Shown in pieces: positions 34,190-42,951 of a stretch of 64,000 nucleotides of DNA. Each line of letters opens with the position of its first letter. Positions within the stretch are counted from its first letter, which is position 1. The stretch is from Natrinema sp046097095 (GTDB lineage Archaea; Halobacteriota; Halobacteria; Halobacteriales; Natrialbaceae): contig NZ_CP175698.1 in assembly GCF_046097095.1 (NCBI RefSeq), positions 992,001 to 1,056,000 on the forward strand, in the 5' to 3' direction. The notes below the pieces were generated by a model that worked only from the letters and a program-made list of their open reading frames with translations, searched no databases and was not told the origin of the DNA. A program made the position numbers and the translations under genes.

Positions 34190-36040
34190 TCAGTCCCGGC
34201 CGTGTCGGGTCAGACACGTCGGAAGTCCGATCAACTCGACCGGCTCGGAGTTGTCCGGCGAGTAGACGACCATCTGGCCCTTCTCCATGTAGGGAACCTT
34301 CGACTCGAGATTACTCGGGATGTTGACACTCTTGATGGCGTCTTCGTCGCCGAGGTTGAGGACGACGGTGGTGTTGATCTGTTTGAAGACGGCGTCGTGG
34401 ATGTCCTGGGGGTCCTGCGTGATGAGGAAGAGGCCGAGTCGTTCCTTGCGGCCCTGTTTGGCGGCCTCGGTGAACTTTGTAATGACCTTGCCGGCCTGCA
34501 CCGAGTCGGCGTCGGTCAGGAAGTTGTGGGCCTCGTCCATGCCCAGCACGAGCGGGGTCTCCTTGATCCGGTCGTAGTCGGGGTCGTTCGAGAGCTTCTG
34601 GTCGATGATGAGCGACGAGACCGCGAGGACGACGGCCTCGGTCGCCCGGCTATCGTTGATGTGGTAGGTCGGGACCACGGTGAGCCCGCCGGGGCGGACG
34701 AATTCGTGGACGAGGTCCGTGATCGGCCGGGCGTCCTGATCGAAGACGTGATCGAAGCCGAGCACGCGCCGTCGGACGGCGTCGAAGGTCGCCTCGTGGA
34801 CCCGCCCGGACTCGTCGAGTTCCTCGCGCAAGGCGGGATCGTCGAGGAACGTCGTGAACTCCTCGTAGGTCCCCGCCGAACCGTACTGTTTCCGGAATCG
34901 CGGCAGCAAGACGCTGACGAGCGCGCCATACTGGTTGTCGTTCAGCCCGCTGCCCGCGACCAACCACGGGTTGTCGTGGACCATCGAGAAGGGAATCGTG
35001 AACTCGACCTGCTCGGCGCGGTGGTGGCCCGCCGCGTACGAGGCCGATCCAATCTTCGGGACGAACGCGGTCGTATCGTCGTGACCGCCGTAGGCGATCC
35101 CCTCGCGCTCGAGCCGGCGCGCGAAGTCGTCGTCCAGTTCGGGGTTGTCGTCGTGCATCTGGGCGTACTCGTCTTGCGGATCGAACTGGACGACGGCGGG
35201 GGTGACCTCGCGACCGTCGTCCATCGGGTACGTCCGGTCGTCGTCGAGATACTGGCGCAGGATGTTCTTCGCGCCGTGGGTCTTGCCCGACCCCGTCCCG
35301 CCGGCGACGAGCGTGTGCCGGAAGACCAGCGGATCCCCCGCGTCGTAGTTGTCTTTCAGTCGGTAGTCGATCGTCGGCGGCGACGCGGCGGTGCGGACCT
35401 TCTCGCCGCCGACCGAGAGGTGGCCCAGAAAGACGCCGTCGTCGGGCATCTTCAATCCGGTCTTGATCTCCTCAGTGTCGTCGGCCTGCCGGACCACCGT
35501 CTGGGGTTTCGGCACGCGGTCGGTCATCCGCCGCTTGAGTTCGCCGTCATCGTCGTAGAGGACCGCGACCGGCTCGAGTTCGGCGACGAACTTGTAATCC
35601 GATTCGTCGATTTCGTCGGTGCGCATCGCCCGCCGCGCGTGGATCTCCGTCGCGTCGTCTGCGTGATACTGCTGGGCGTACTCGAGTCCCGTAATCCGAC
35701 AGAACAGCGTCTCGCCGTCGGGGTAGGGCGCGAGCAGATAGCTCCCGATGCGGATCGACGAGCGGTTGCCGCGGGTGACGTACGCCCGCAGCGTGGTGTC
35801 CTCGCCGTCTTCTGCGACGCGCAATCCCTGAGAGACGCAGATCGCGCCGATACCGACGTCTTCCCCGCGGGGCTCGACCGACGTCGATTCGAACTCGGTC
35901 GTCGTCCCGTCGGTCGTCGCGCTCGCGTTTGCGCTCTCCGGTCCGTCAGATCCCGAAGACGACGGCGACGAACCGGTCGCCGCGCCGTCGTCGGAGTCGG
36001 CGTCGGCGTTGAACTCGCCGAAGTCGCCCAGATCGGTCAT
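34190..36040 (-). CDS. herA: HerA helicase/ATPase
   Basis: 616 residues. N-terminal 70 residues are acidic and disordered; then a HAS-barrel-like segment, and a RecA/FtsK-type ATPase with Walker A GGTGSGKTHG (about residue 250) and Walker B LVLGMDEAHNFL. FEPQDE-like strands and KVITKFTEAAKQGRKERLG follow. HerA forms a hexameric DNA translocase that works with NurA nuclease in end resection with Mre11-Rad50. nurA lies 2.4 kb away on the same strand. The start at 36040 (MTDLGDFGEFN) is taken because upstream sequence is non-coding in character. Confidence 0.92.
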   Translation of the reverse strand: MTDLGDFGEFNADADSDDGAATGSSPSSSGSDGPESANASATTDGTTTEFESTSVEPRGEDVGIGAICVSQGLRVAEDGEDTTLRAYVTRGNRSSIRIGSYLLAPYPDGETLFCRITGLEYAQQYHADDATEIHARRAMRTDEIDESDYKFVAELEPVAVLYDDDGELKRRMTDRVPKPQTVVRQADDTEEIKTGLKMPDDGVFLGHLSVGGEKVRTAASPPTIDYRLKDNYDAGDPLVFRHTLVAGGTGSGKTHGAKNILRQYLDDDRTYPMDDGREVTPAVVQFDPQDEYAQMHDDNPELDDDFARRLEREGIAYGGHDDTTAFVPKIGSASYAAGHHRAEQVEFTIPFSMVHDNPWLVAGSGLNDNQYGALVSVLLPRFRKQYGSAGTYEEFTTFLDDPALREELDESGRVHEATFDAVRRRVLGFDHVFDQDARPITDLVHEFVRPGGLTVVPTYHINDSRATEAVVLAVSSLIIDQKLSNDPDYDRIKETPLVLGMDEAHNFLTDADSVQAGKVITKFTEAAKQGRKERLGLFLITQDPQDIHDAVFKQINTTVVLNLGDEDAIKSVNIPSNLESKVPYMEKGQMVVYSPDNSEPVELIGLPTCLTRHGRD

Positions 36041-36096
36041 ACGGACTCCATCTGGCCCGCCCCTAAAACGCGTTTCCCTCCAGTGGGCCGGACTGT

Positions 36097-36906
36097 TTAC
36101 CTGCGACGACCGTCCCGACCGACCCATAGCGCGCCTGCCGCGAACACGACGGCCACCAGCGCCGCCCCGATCGTGAAACCGGGAACCGGCGTCTCGACGC
36201 CGGACCCGGACGCTTCGCCGTCTGCCCCATCGGAACCGTTCGCCGTCCTCGACGCGTTCGGCTCGAGCGCGAGATCCAGTTCGTCGGGGTCGGGATGGTC
36301 GAACGACGCGAGCGGCTCGCTCCCACCGTCGATCGCGACGGTGGCGGACTCGTCGACGACGGCCATCGGCCAGTCGCCGGTCAGTCCGACGTCGCTCTCG
36401 GCGAACGAGATCGTCGTCACGCCGGCCGGCGCGTCCGCGGCGACCTGGACGGTCAGCGTCGCGATCGTACCGTTACCGGAAGTTCCTCCGGCGGCCGGGA
36501 CGCGCCGTTGCTCGAGGACGGCCGTTCCCTGCTCGTGCGCGACCGCCGCCGCAGTCCGGACCTCGGTACCGTCGCCCTCGAGCCAGGGGCCGCGCTCGAG
36601 GTCGGTTATTTCGATGTATTCGGGGTTGTACTGGGCGACCAGCGTCACGTCGCTGACGCCCTCGCCGCCGTGGCCGCCGCTGCTCTGGAGGGTGACGTCG
36701 ATCTCGATCGTTTCGCCGGGCGCGGCCGAGAGCTGTCCCCGGTCGGGCGAGACGATCGCGACCTGGTCGATCGCGGCGGCCGATCCCGCGGCACCCACCA
36801 TCGAAACGGCGACCAGTACGGCGACGGCGGTGACCACGGCTCCGACGCGGGCGTCACTCGGCGCGGCGTCGGCCCGGTCGTCACGGCCGTCGGACCTGAG
36901 ATGCAT
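36097..36906 (-). CDS. Cohesin-domain surface protein with PGF-CTERM anchor
   Basis: 269 residues. Residues 22-45 form a signal peptide; from about 50 to 165 a cohesin-type beta sandwich (GETIEIDVTLQSSGG, VSDVTLVAQYNPEYIEI, GNGTIATLTVQVAADAPAG). An acidic Ser/Gly/Asn linker leads to VETPVPGFTIGAALVAVVF and a basic end GRDGRRR, the PGF-CTERM signal cut by archaeosortase ArtA for lipid attachment. Located 56 bases upstream of herA on the same strand. It could bind dockerin-bearing proteins such as the PhoX protein encoded at 42.9 kb. Confidence 0.83.
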   Translation of the reverse strand: MHLRSDGRDDRADAAPSDARVGAVVTAVAVLVAVSMVGAAGSAAAIDQVAIVSPDRGQLSAAPGETIEIDVTLQSSGGHGGEGVSDVTLVAQYNPEYIEITDLERGPWLEGDGTEVRTAAAVAHEQGTAVLEQRRVPAAGGTSGNGTIATLTVQVAADAPAGVTTISFAESDVGLTGDWPMAVVDESATVAIDGGSEPLASFDHPDPDELDLALEPNASRTANGSDGADGEASGSGVETPVPGFTIGAALVAVVFAAGALWVGRDGRRR

Positions 36907-37067
36907 CGTCAGTCGTCTCCGAATACGAACCGGACGAGACTTACCGTTTTGCGATCGCCGACGGAACGGTGCGGGGAGAGACGAGCGGACGCGACCGGCG
37001 TCGAACGGGAACCGACGGCTGGTTCGCTGGACGCGTCCTCGAACGGACGATTCGACGGCAGCGGTGA

Positions 37068-37685
37068 TTACTGGACGAGCGAGACGACGTGGTCGCGCTG
37101 GGACACCAGGCCCGATTCGGAATCGTACTCGAGGATGCCGGTGTCGGTCATCGCGGGGAGATGAGAGTGGAGGAGCGCGACCTTCGCGCGATCGGGGTTC
37201 GAGAGCGGTCCGCCCTCGAGCGCGGTCAGTTCGGCCGCGAGTCGGTCGACCGACAGCGGCTGGTCGTCGTCCTCGAGCACGGCGAGGAGCCGCATCCGAA
37301 CGGGGTCGACGAGCGTCTCGAGCAGCCGTTCGGCGCGCTCGGTCTCACAGAGGTCCAAGAGCACGGCGATGTCGGTGGGATGGACCGGCGGTTCATCGAC
37401 GAGCGCGACGCCGTCGTCGTCCCAGTCGACGATGCCGTGGTCCTCGAGCCGGGGCAGGTGGCTGTGGACGAGGCTGATTCGAACGTCGCGTCGCGGCCGG
37501 TCGGTTGCCGTCCGCTCGAGCAGCTCCGTCGTCAGCTCAGAAAGCGAGAGCTGCGTGCCTCGAGTACCGAGGATCTCGAGGAGGCGAAGCCGTCGTGGGT
37601 GACGGAGGATCTCGTAGCACTCCGTCGGGACGTTCGCGAGTGGATCGGGCGTGCCATCGCCGTCGAGGTGAGCGTCCGAACTCAT
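37068..37685 (-). CDS. Two-domain winged-helix regulator (DUF7344-like repeats)
   Basis: 205 residues built from two similar winged-helix modules: the first has YEILRHPRRLRLLEILGTRG and ISLVHSHLPRLEDHGIVDWDD, the second VDPVRMRLLAVLEDDDQ and VALLHSHLPAMTDTGILEYDS. This duplicated form is widespread in haloarchaea (annotated DUF7344 from memory). Presumably a DNA-binding regulator; target unknown. A TTAT element at about 37712-37718 on the minus strand fits a leaderless start at 37685. Confidence 0.8.
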   Translation of the reverse strand: MSSDAHLDGDGTPDPLANVPTECYEILRHPRRLRLLEILGTRGTQLSLSELTTELLERTATDRPRRDVRISLVHSHLPRLEDHGIVDWDDDGVALVDEPPVHPTDIAVLLDLCETERAERLLETLVDPVRMRLLAVLEDDDQPLSVDRLAAELTALEGGPLSNPDRAKVALLHSHLPAMTDTGILEYDSESGLVSQRDHVVSLVQ

Positions 37686-38022
37686 TGTTCATTCAAACCC
37701 TTGCATAGGGGATAAGCCCATTTCCAAAACGATTTGGGCGGGTAGTAGTTGTTTACTCTCGTAACCCGTGAGTAACCGGTTGAGAGCCGCGAGAACGGCA
37801 GATAGCGGATATTGCCGCTGGAAATATGTCTGTAACAACCTCGTGAGACTATCATCGTCTGAACCGTCACCGACTGGTGGATAGATCGTATTACTGCGCC
37901 GTATCCGTCTCTTACGGTCGCTCGAGGGACAGACCGTCACGACGGGCCATCGCTTCGTCCGCGAGAGCAGTTATACGGGCGACGCCACGGTGTTTTTGCG
38001 TCCGCGGGCCGTACAGGGACGT
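37686..38022. other. Divergent intergenic region
   Basis: 337 bases, AT-richer than average at 37690-37900. It contains the minus-strand promoter of the regulator and, near 37985-38020, the presumed promoter of the gene at 38023. Short open frames here give no family-like protein. Confidence 0.5.
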
Positions 38023-38355
38023 ATGCTTCTGGTATGCGGCCGGGCCGGCGGAACGGAACTCACGGGGACGCTGTACGAGCGGGGTGAGCGAGCCCCCTCG
38101 TTCAGCGGCGCGCCCGACGAAGACGCCGCGTACGTCTGGGTCTGCGACGAGTTCTACGAGGTCGACAGCGGGGGATCGACCCAGCGCGTCGACGGCCGCG
38201 AGGTCAACCTCGCGTTCGAGTCGCCCATGCCTCGCGGCTTCGATACGCGCGAACAGGCCCTCGAGGGGGCCGAGGAACACGTCCGGACGCAGTTCGCCCG
38301 GATTGGGGTCAATCCTGGCGACGTCGATCTCGAGGTCGAGAGGAACGACGCCTGA
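38023..38355 (+). CDS. Haloarchaeal conserved protein (DUF7113-like)
   Basis: 110 residues starting MLLVCGRAGGTELTGTLYERG. It is soluble and acidic, with VWVCDEFYEVDSGG and LAFESPMPRGFDTREQAL as its most conserved-looking blocks. Family name from memory. It lies between herA and nurA but on the opposite strand and is convergent to nurA, 88 bases away. Role unknown. Confidence 0.75.
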   Translation: MLLVCGRAGGTELTGTLYERGERAPSFSGAPDEDAAYVWVCDEFYEVDSGGSTQRVDGREVNLAFESPMPRGFDTREQALEGAEEHVRTQFARIGVNPGDVDLEVERNDA

Positions 38356-38443
38356 TTCCGGTCGTTGGTGCGGGGGGAGTGAGTCGGAGATCGCTTCTCT
38401 TGGCGTCTCGAAACCGATTCCCACGAAACGACGGTGATACCGT

Positions 38444-39721
38444 TCAGTAGGGCTGTTCGTCCCACCGGTGATCGTCGTAGGTCCGATCCCGCGACGTGTC
38501 GAAGCGATCCTCGAGCGTCTCGCGCAGCGAGGCCTTCTCGGCGTTGCTAATCCGGGCGAGTTCGTCGGCCTTGTCGACGATCGTCGGCGGGCCGTGGGCG
38601 ACGGCGACGTCTTGGAGCAACTGCATCGTCAGGCGCTCGCGCGTGTCGGGGTCCTTCGTGAACGCGTAGGGGGCCTCGACGCGGTACAGCAGGTCGTCGC
38701 GCGGGTCGTAAATGACGAAGAAGGTGACCTCGTAGGCCGCGCGCTCGAGCCGCCGGTCGACGCCGAGTGCGTCTCCCTCGGCCGACAGCGGTCGGTCGAC
38801 GCCGCCGCGCGAGACGAACCAGTTCGTGTAGGAAAGCGCCGACGTATCGCGCTCCCAGCGGTCGCCGTCGACGTCGTCGACGTACTCGCCGCGCTCGAGC
38901 AGGCGGGTAAACAGCGCCGCGTCGTCGCTCCACGGGATGCTGACGTCGACGTCGCGGTTCGATTTGAGCGTCCGCGTCAGGACCCGCGTCGCGGGATTTT
39001 TGACGAAGCCGACGAGCGGCACGTCGCGGTCGACGAACGCCTCGACGAGGCGAACGTAGTTCTCGAGGACCGTCGTCGGCCGCGGGTCGTCGAGCAGGAA
39101 ATCGGCGAGATCGGGGTGTTGGTCGGCCCAGCGAAGGAGACCCCGCGGGTACAGCGGGCCATCGAGGACGAGCAGGTCGGAGACCGCCTCGGCGTGGTCA
39201 CGGGCGTGCGTGCTCTCGGCGAGATACAGCGCCAGCGCGTGGACGACGCCCTCGGCGAACCGGGGCAGCGGCGGAATCTTGACCGCGCGGCTCCGGCTGT
39301 ATCCGCCGTCGAACTTCCGCCACGTCTCGTCGACGGTCATCGTCTCGTCGCTCGAGTGGACCGTCATCACGGTCGTCCGCGATCGGTGGAGGTCGAGATC
39401 GCTCGGCGTCGCGCTCATCGCCGCCTGTGCGATGTCGATGACGAGCCCGTTTTTGAACGTCGTCGGGTTGATCGTCCCCGCGTCGAGGCCGTGTTCGGTC
39501 GGGAACTCGCGGTCGCGCAACGCGACCGCCTCGCAGTCGACGAACCGTCGCGCTCGCTCGTCGACCGACTCGAGGACCGTCCGCCCGTCGTGATACAGCG
39601 GATCGAGAAACGACTCCCAGACGGTCTCGGCGAAGGCTCGGCGGTCGCGCTCGTCCGCGCCGTGGTCGATCCGCCCCGCGAGAGCCGCGATCCCGTCGAA
39701 GTGGACCGGGTCGAGCGTCAT
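38444..39721 (-). CDS. nurA: NurA nuclease
   Basis: 425 residues. The N-terminus MTLDPVHFDGIAALAGRID and the blocks KNGLVIDIAQAAMSA (catalytic-Asp strand), LVLDGPLYPRG and RLVEAFVDRDVPLVGFVKNP match the NurA family, which has an RNase H-like fold and Mn-dependent 5'-3' nuclease activity. NurA is the nuclease partner of HerA in archaeal double-strand break resection. herA is on the same strand but three genes away. The ATG at 39721 is preferred to 39748. Confidence 0.9.
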   Translation of the reverse strand: MTLDPVHFDGIAALAGRIDHGADERDRRAFAETVWESFLDPLYHDGRTVLESVDERARRFVDCEAVALRDREFPTEHGLDAGTINPTTFKNGLVIDIAQAAMSATPSDLDLHRSRTTVMTVHSSDETMTVDETWRKFDGGYSRSRAVKIPPLPRFAEGVVHALALYLAESTHARDHAEAVSDLLVLDGPLYPRGLLRWADQHPDLADFLLDDPRPTTVLENYVRLVEAFVDRDVPLVGFVKNPATRVLTRTLKSNRDVDVSIPWSDDAALFTRLLERGEYVDDVDGDRWERDTSALSYTNWFVSRGGVDRPLSAEGDALGVDRRLERAAYEVTFFVIYDPRDDLLYRVEAPYAFTKDPDTRERLTMQLLQDVAVAHGPPTIVDKADELARISNAEKASLRETLEDRFDTSRDRTYDDHRWDEQPY

Positions 39722-39846
39722 GACGGGTGGCACCCACCCGACCCGCAAAAAGCCAGTGGTCGCCGCGTAATCGCTCGTTAACTCGAGGGCGTGTAAATAT
39801 GTATCAGAAAACGTAAATATGGACGCTCGAAGGGGACGATATCTCG

Positions 39847-40110
39847 ATGTCCGAGCGAGACACGCGGGCCGTCGCGGCCGACGACACCGCGGTCAACTGG
39901 CGACAGCACAGTTCCGGCGTCACCCTCTACGAGGAGGGGAATGCAGACGCCTGGATCCGCGCCGAATTCGAGGCGGGCGTGGCTCCGGAAAAGCGACTCT
40001 TCATGGTCTGTGACGACTGTGGCGCGGTCTCCGCACAGCGAAGCAAACCCGGTAGCGGCACCGTCTGTGGCGACTGCGGCGCGACGTTCGACCACCGCCG
40101 CGACGACTGA
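39847..40110 (+). CDS. Small zinc-ribbon protein
   Basis: 87 residues with CDDCGAVSA (CxxC) and CGDCGATFD (CxxC) near the C-terminus, a zinc ribbon, preceded by an acidic N-terminal half (AVNWRQHSSGVTLYEEG). It is divergent from nurA. Common haloarchaeal small-protein type, function unknown. Confidence 0.72.
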   Translation: MSERDTRAVAADDTAVNWRQHSSGVTLYEEGNADAWIRAEFEAGVAPEKRLFMVCDDCGAVSAQRSKPGSGTVCGDCGATFDHRRDD

Positions 40111-40273
40111 CGACTCGAGGTCCCGTCCGGTCTCGGTCTCGAATCGCAGTTCATTTCTCGAGCGGCCGACGCAACCTGACCGATTGGTTTCATGTTCCGG
40201 CGATCGCGGTCGGGAGTGGCCGCTCGTGACGAACAACGACAGCTAGTTACGACGCGCTCGTTTCCGATTCGGT

Positions 40274-41842
40274 ATGGAAGCTGCGCTGATCGTCCTCGAC
40301 GGCTGGGGACTCGGTGACGGCGGCAGGGACGCGGTCGCGGCGGCCGAGACACCGACCTTCGACCGGCTCGCGGAATCCGGCGCGTACGGTACGCTCGAGG
40401 TGGCGGGCCGGCGCGTCGGCCTCCCCGAGGGACAGATGGGCAACAGCGAGGTCGGCCACCTGAACATCGGGGCCGGCCGCGTCGTCTATCAGGAATACAC
40501 CCGCATCTCGGACTCCATTGCCGACGGCTCCTTCCGGGAGAACGACGCGATCAACCGGGCGTTCGACCGTGCACGCGAAAACGACGGGCGCGTCCACTTC
40601 CTCGGACTGGTCAGCGACGGCGGCGTTCACTCCGATCAGGCGCACCTCCACGCACTGATCGAACTGGCGGCCGACCGCGGCGTGGAGGCGGTCACGCACG
40701 CGATCACCGACGGCCGTGACACCTCGCCGACCGGCGGCCGCGACTATCTCTCGACGCTCGAGGACGTGATCGCCGAGCACGGGACCGGCGACGTGGCGAC
40801 GGTCACCGGCCGATACTACGCGATGGACCGGGATCAAAACTGGGAGCGGACAAAGCGGGCCTACGACGCGATCGCAAACCGCGAGGCCGACTGGACGGCC
40901 GAGTCGGCCGTCGAGGCGGTCGAAGCATCCTACGACCGCGACGTGACCGACGAGTTCGTCGAGCCCACAGTGATAGAGAGCGAGGCGCTACGCGCCTCGG
41001 ACGGCGAACGGCGAAGCCGTGAGCAGGGCGGGCCCGCGCTCGAGGATGGCGATTCGGTGGTCTGGTTTAACTTCCGTTCTGACCGCGCTCGGCAGCTCAC
41101 CAGACTGCTGGCCGATATTCGGCCCGAAGACTGGGGGGACGAGTTCGAGACGACCCCGCCGGACGCCGAGGTCGTGATGATGACGCAGTACGACGAGACG
41201 TTCGACCTCCCGGTCGCCTACCCACCGACCCAGCCCGAACAGGTGCTGGGCGAGGTGCTGGCCGACGCGGGCAAGACCCAGTTGCGGATCGCCGAATCCG
41301 AGAAGTACGCCCACGTCACCTACTTCTTAAACGGTGGCCGCGAGGTCGAGTTCGACGGCGAGACCCGCGAGATCGTCGAGAGTCCCGACGTGCCGACCTA
41401 CGACCAGCAGCCCGAGATGAGCGCGCCCGAGGTCACGGACACCGCGACCGGGATCGTCGAGGCCGACGATCCGGATGTGCTCGTCCTCAACTACGCCAAC
41501 CCGGACATGGTCGGCCACACCGGCGACTACGAGGCCGCGATCGAAGCCGTCGAGGCCGTCGATGAGCAACTGGGGCGGCTCGTCGAGGCGCTCGAGGCCG
41601 CCGGCGCGCACGTTCTGATCACCGCCGACCACGGCAACGCCGACGATATGGGCACCGAAGACGAGCCTCACACGGCACACACGTACAACGACGTGCCGCT
41701 GATTTACCGTGCTTCGGACGGGACTGACGGCGGCCGAACCGTCCGCGAGGGCGGCACGCTCGCCGATATCGCGCCCACGCTGCTCGAGGTCATCGACCTC
41801 GCCCAGCCGCCGGAGATGACCGGCGAGTCGCTGCTCGAGTAG
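40274..41842 (+). CDS. gpmI: 2,3-bisphosphoglycerate-independent phosphoglycerate mutase
   Basis: 522 residues interconverting 3- and 2-phosphoglycerate in glycolysis and gluconeogenesis. Family blocks: IVLDGWGLGD with metal Asp9, phospho-Ser58 in GNSEVGHLNIG, LVSDGGVHSD, THAITDGRDTSPT, YYAMDRD, FNFRSDRARQL, YANPDMVGHTGD and TADHGNAD. Between residues 236 and 253 is a stretch SEALRASDGERRSREQGG, encoded by two DNA palindromes and absent from typical iPGMs; it lies in the cap-domain region before the FRSDR strand. Confidence 0.96.
   Translation: MEAALIVLDGWGLGDGGRDAVAAAETPTFDRLAESGAYGTLEVAGRRVGLPEGQMGNSEVGHLNIGAGRVVYQEYTRISDSIADGSFRENDAINRAFDRARENDGRVHFLGLVSDGGVHSDQAHLHALIELAADRGVEAVTHAITDGRDTSPTGGRDYLSTLEDVIAEHGTGDVATVTGRYYAMDRDQNWERTKRAYDAIANREADWTAESAVEAVEASYDRDVTDEFVEPTVIESEALRASDGERRSREQGGPALEDGDSVVWFNFRSDRARQLTRLLADIRPEDWGDEFETTPPDAEVVMMTQYDETFDLPVAYPPTQPEQVLGEVLADAGKTQLRIAESEKYAHVTYFLNGGREVEFDGETREIVESPDVPTYDQQPEMSAPEVTDTATGIVEADDPDVLVLNYANPDMVGHTGDYEAAIEAVEAVDEQLGRLVEALEAAGAHVLITADHGNADDMGTEDEPHTAHTYNDVPLIYRASDGTDGGRTVREGGTLADIAPTLLEVIDLAQPPEMTGESLLE
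40981..41020 (+). repeat. Paired palindromes inside gpmI
   Basis: CGAGGCGC (40981-40988), loop TAC, GCGCCTCG (40992-40999) is an eight-base perfect stem. A second hairpin follows: ACGGC (41008-41012), GAA, GCCGT (41016-41020). They are in frame and encode the inserted peptide of gpmI. Confidence 0.8.
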
Positions 41843-42111
41843 CCGCGCCGTCGCGGGAGGCCGCGGCCAGCGTGCCACGGAGGCCGTCGATTCGGAGCCG
41901 ATCGCGGCCGACCAGAACGGTCATTCGGCGTTCCGGGCGACCGGACCGACGACGGCGGCCCGAAAGCGAGACAGAGATCGGCGACCCGGGCACGACGCCG
42001 ACTCGGCTCGGTCGCGATCGCCTTCCGGTAGCGCTATCGACCGCTCACGAGCGCACAATAGGCATCATATCAACGTTCAATACCGTTTCGTACTCGAGTG
42101 GATTCACGGAG

Positions 42112-42522
42112 ATGTCCACGTCCGATCCCGCCCCCGAACCCACCGGTCGAGTCGTCGAGGAGTACGTTCTCGATGTCCGCATCGTCGACGACGACACCGA
42201 CGAGCGCTACCGGTTCGACGCGCCCGAGCATACCGACATCGCGTTCGACACTCTCGAGGACGCCCGTCTGTACGCCGACGTCTACTTCGACGTCAACGGC
42301 TTCGTCGAGGACGGCACCGGTGAGCGCGGTGTTCCCCCGGAGGTCGTCCAGGCCGGCAAGGACACCCTCGCCGCCTACCTCATGACGCTGCCGTGGGCCG
42401 ACCGCGACTGGGTCGCTTCCTTCTACGGGTCGACGCCGACCGAGATCGATCGCTATCTCACGTGGGTCCGCGACCGCGCCGAAGAGATCCGGACCGAAGT
42501 AACGGCGCAGGGACTCGACTGA
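42112..42522 (+). CDS. Haloarchaeal conserved protein (DUF7532-like)
   Basis: 136 residues from the ATG at 42112 (MSTSDPAPEPTGRVVEEYVL). Soluble and acidic; YRFDAPEHTDIAFDTLEDAR and YADVYFDVNGFVEDGTGERG are followed by a helical half with LPWADRDWVASFYG. I recall this as a haloarchaea-only family (DUF7532). Upstream continuation to 41872 is arginine-rich and not coding. Function unknown. Confidence 0.78.
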   Translation: MSTSDPAPEPTGRVVEEYVLDVRIVDDDTDERYRFDAPEHTDIAFDTLEDARLYADVYFDVNGFVEDGTGERGVPPEVVQAGKDTLAAYLMTLPWADRDWVASFYGSTPTEIDRYLTWVRDRAEEIRTEVTAQGLD

Positions 42523-42951
42523 CGGCCGCTCCGGCCGTTTCCGCCATCGGTACGTCTCGTTTTTCACACCCCGTTTCCGTCCCCGCCCACTCCGTCCTAT
42601 CGCCGTCCCGCCGTGACCGTTCGAACCGCCGTCGTGCAGGCTTTCGGTCTGCGTGTCGCGGGGCTGCGTTCTGCACAAGACTGTGATGATCGCGTGATCC
42701 CGTGACCGTCAGCTCGGAAAGGGGTCGATTTCCGCTCGCGGTTTCGAATTGCGTCTCCGCCGGACCGGACGGTCGGTCTCCCGGATGGGTCCGCCGTCGG
42801 CTACGTATCCGTCTCGCAAACTGGATATCGATCTATAGACGTCAGAGTCCTCTGTCCACTACGTCACCGACTGTTACCCTATAGTATCTACATTTTCATA
42901 CAGACTTGTATTATAAATACTAATTAGTTAATCGTAGGTTTCTCGGCTTGC
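42523..42951. other. Intergenic region before the phoX-dockerin gene
   Basis: 429 bases. The left 330 show no codon-supported gene or RNA. GC content drops sharply from 42870 to 42950, where the phoX promoter lies. Confidence 0.55.
42908..42920 (+). promoter_or_regulatory. TATA box of the phoX-dockerin operon
   Basis: TTATAAATA at 42911-42919 in an AT-rich block is 33 bases before the ATG at 42952, predicting transcription at about 42940-42944 and a very short leader. A phosphate-responsive site may lie next to it but I cannot define one. Confidence 0.5.

Noticed and set aside
34112..37477. 1121-codon open frame on the plus strand
   Set aside because: It is antisense to herA, the cohesin gene and part of the regulator; arginine-, valine- and aspartate-rich translation is typical of GC-rich reverse frames, while the minus-strand genes have family motifs.
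38468..39781. 437-codon open frame antisense to nurA
   Set aside because: Same strand-shadow pattern; NurA motifs are on the minus strand.
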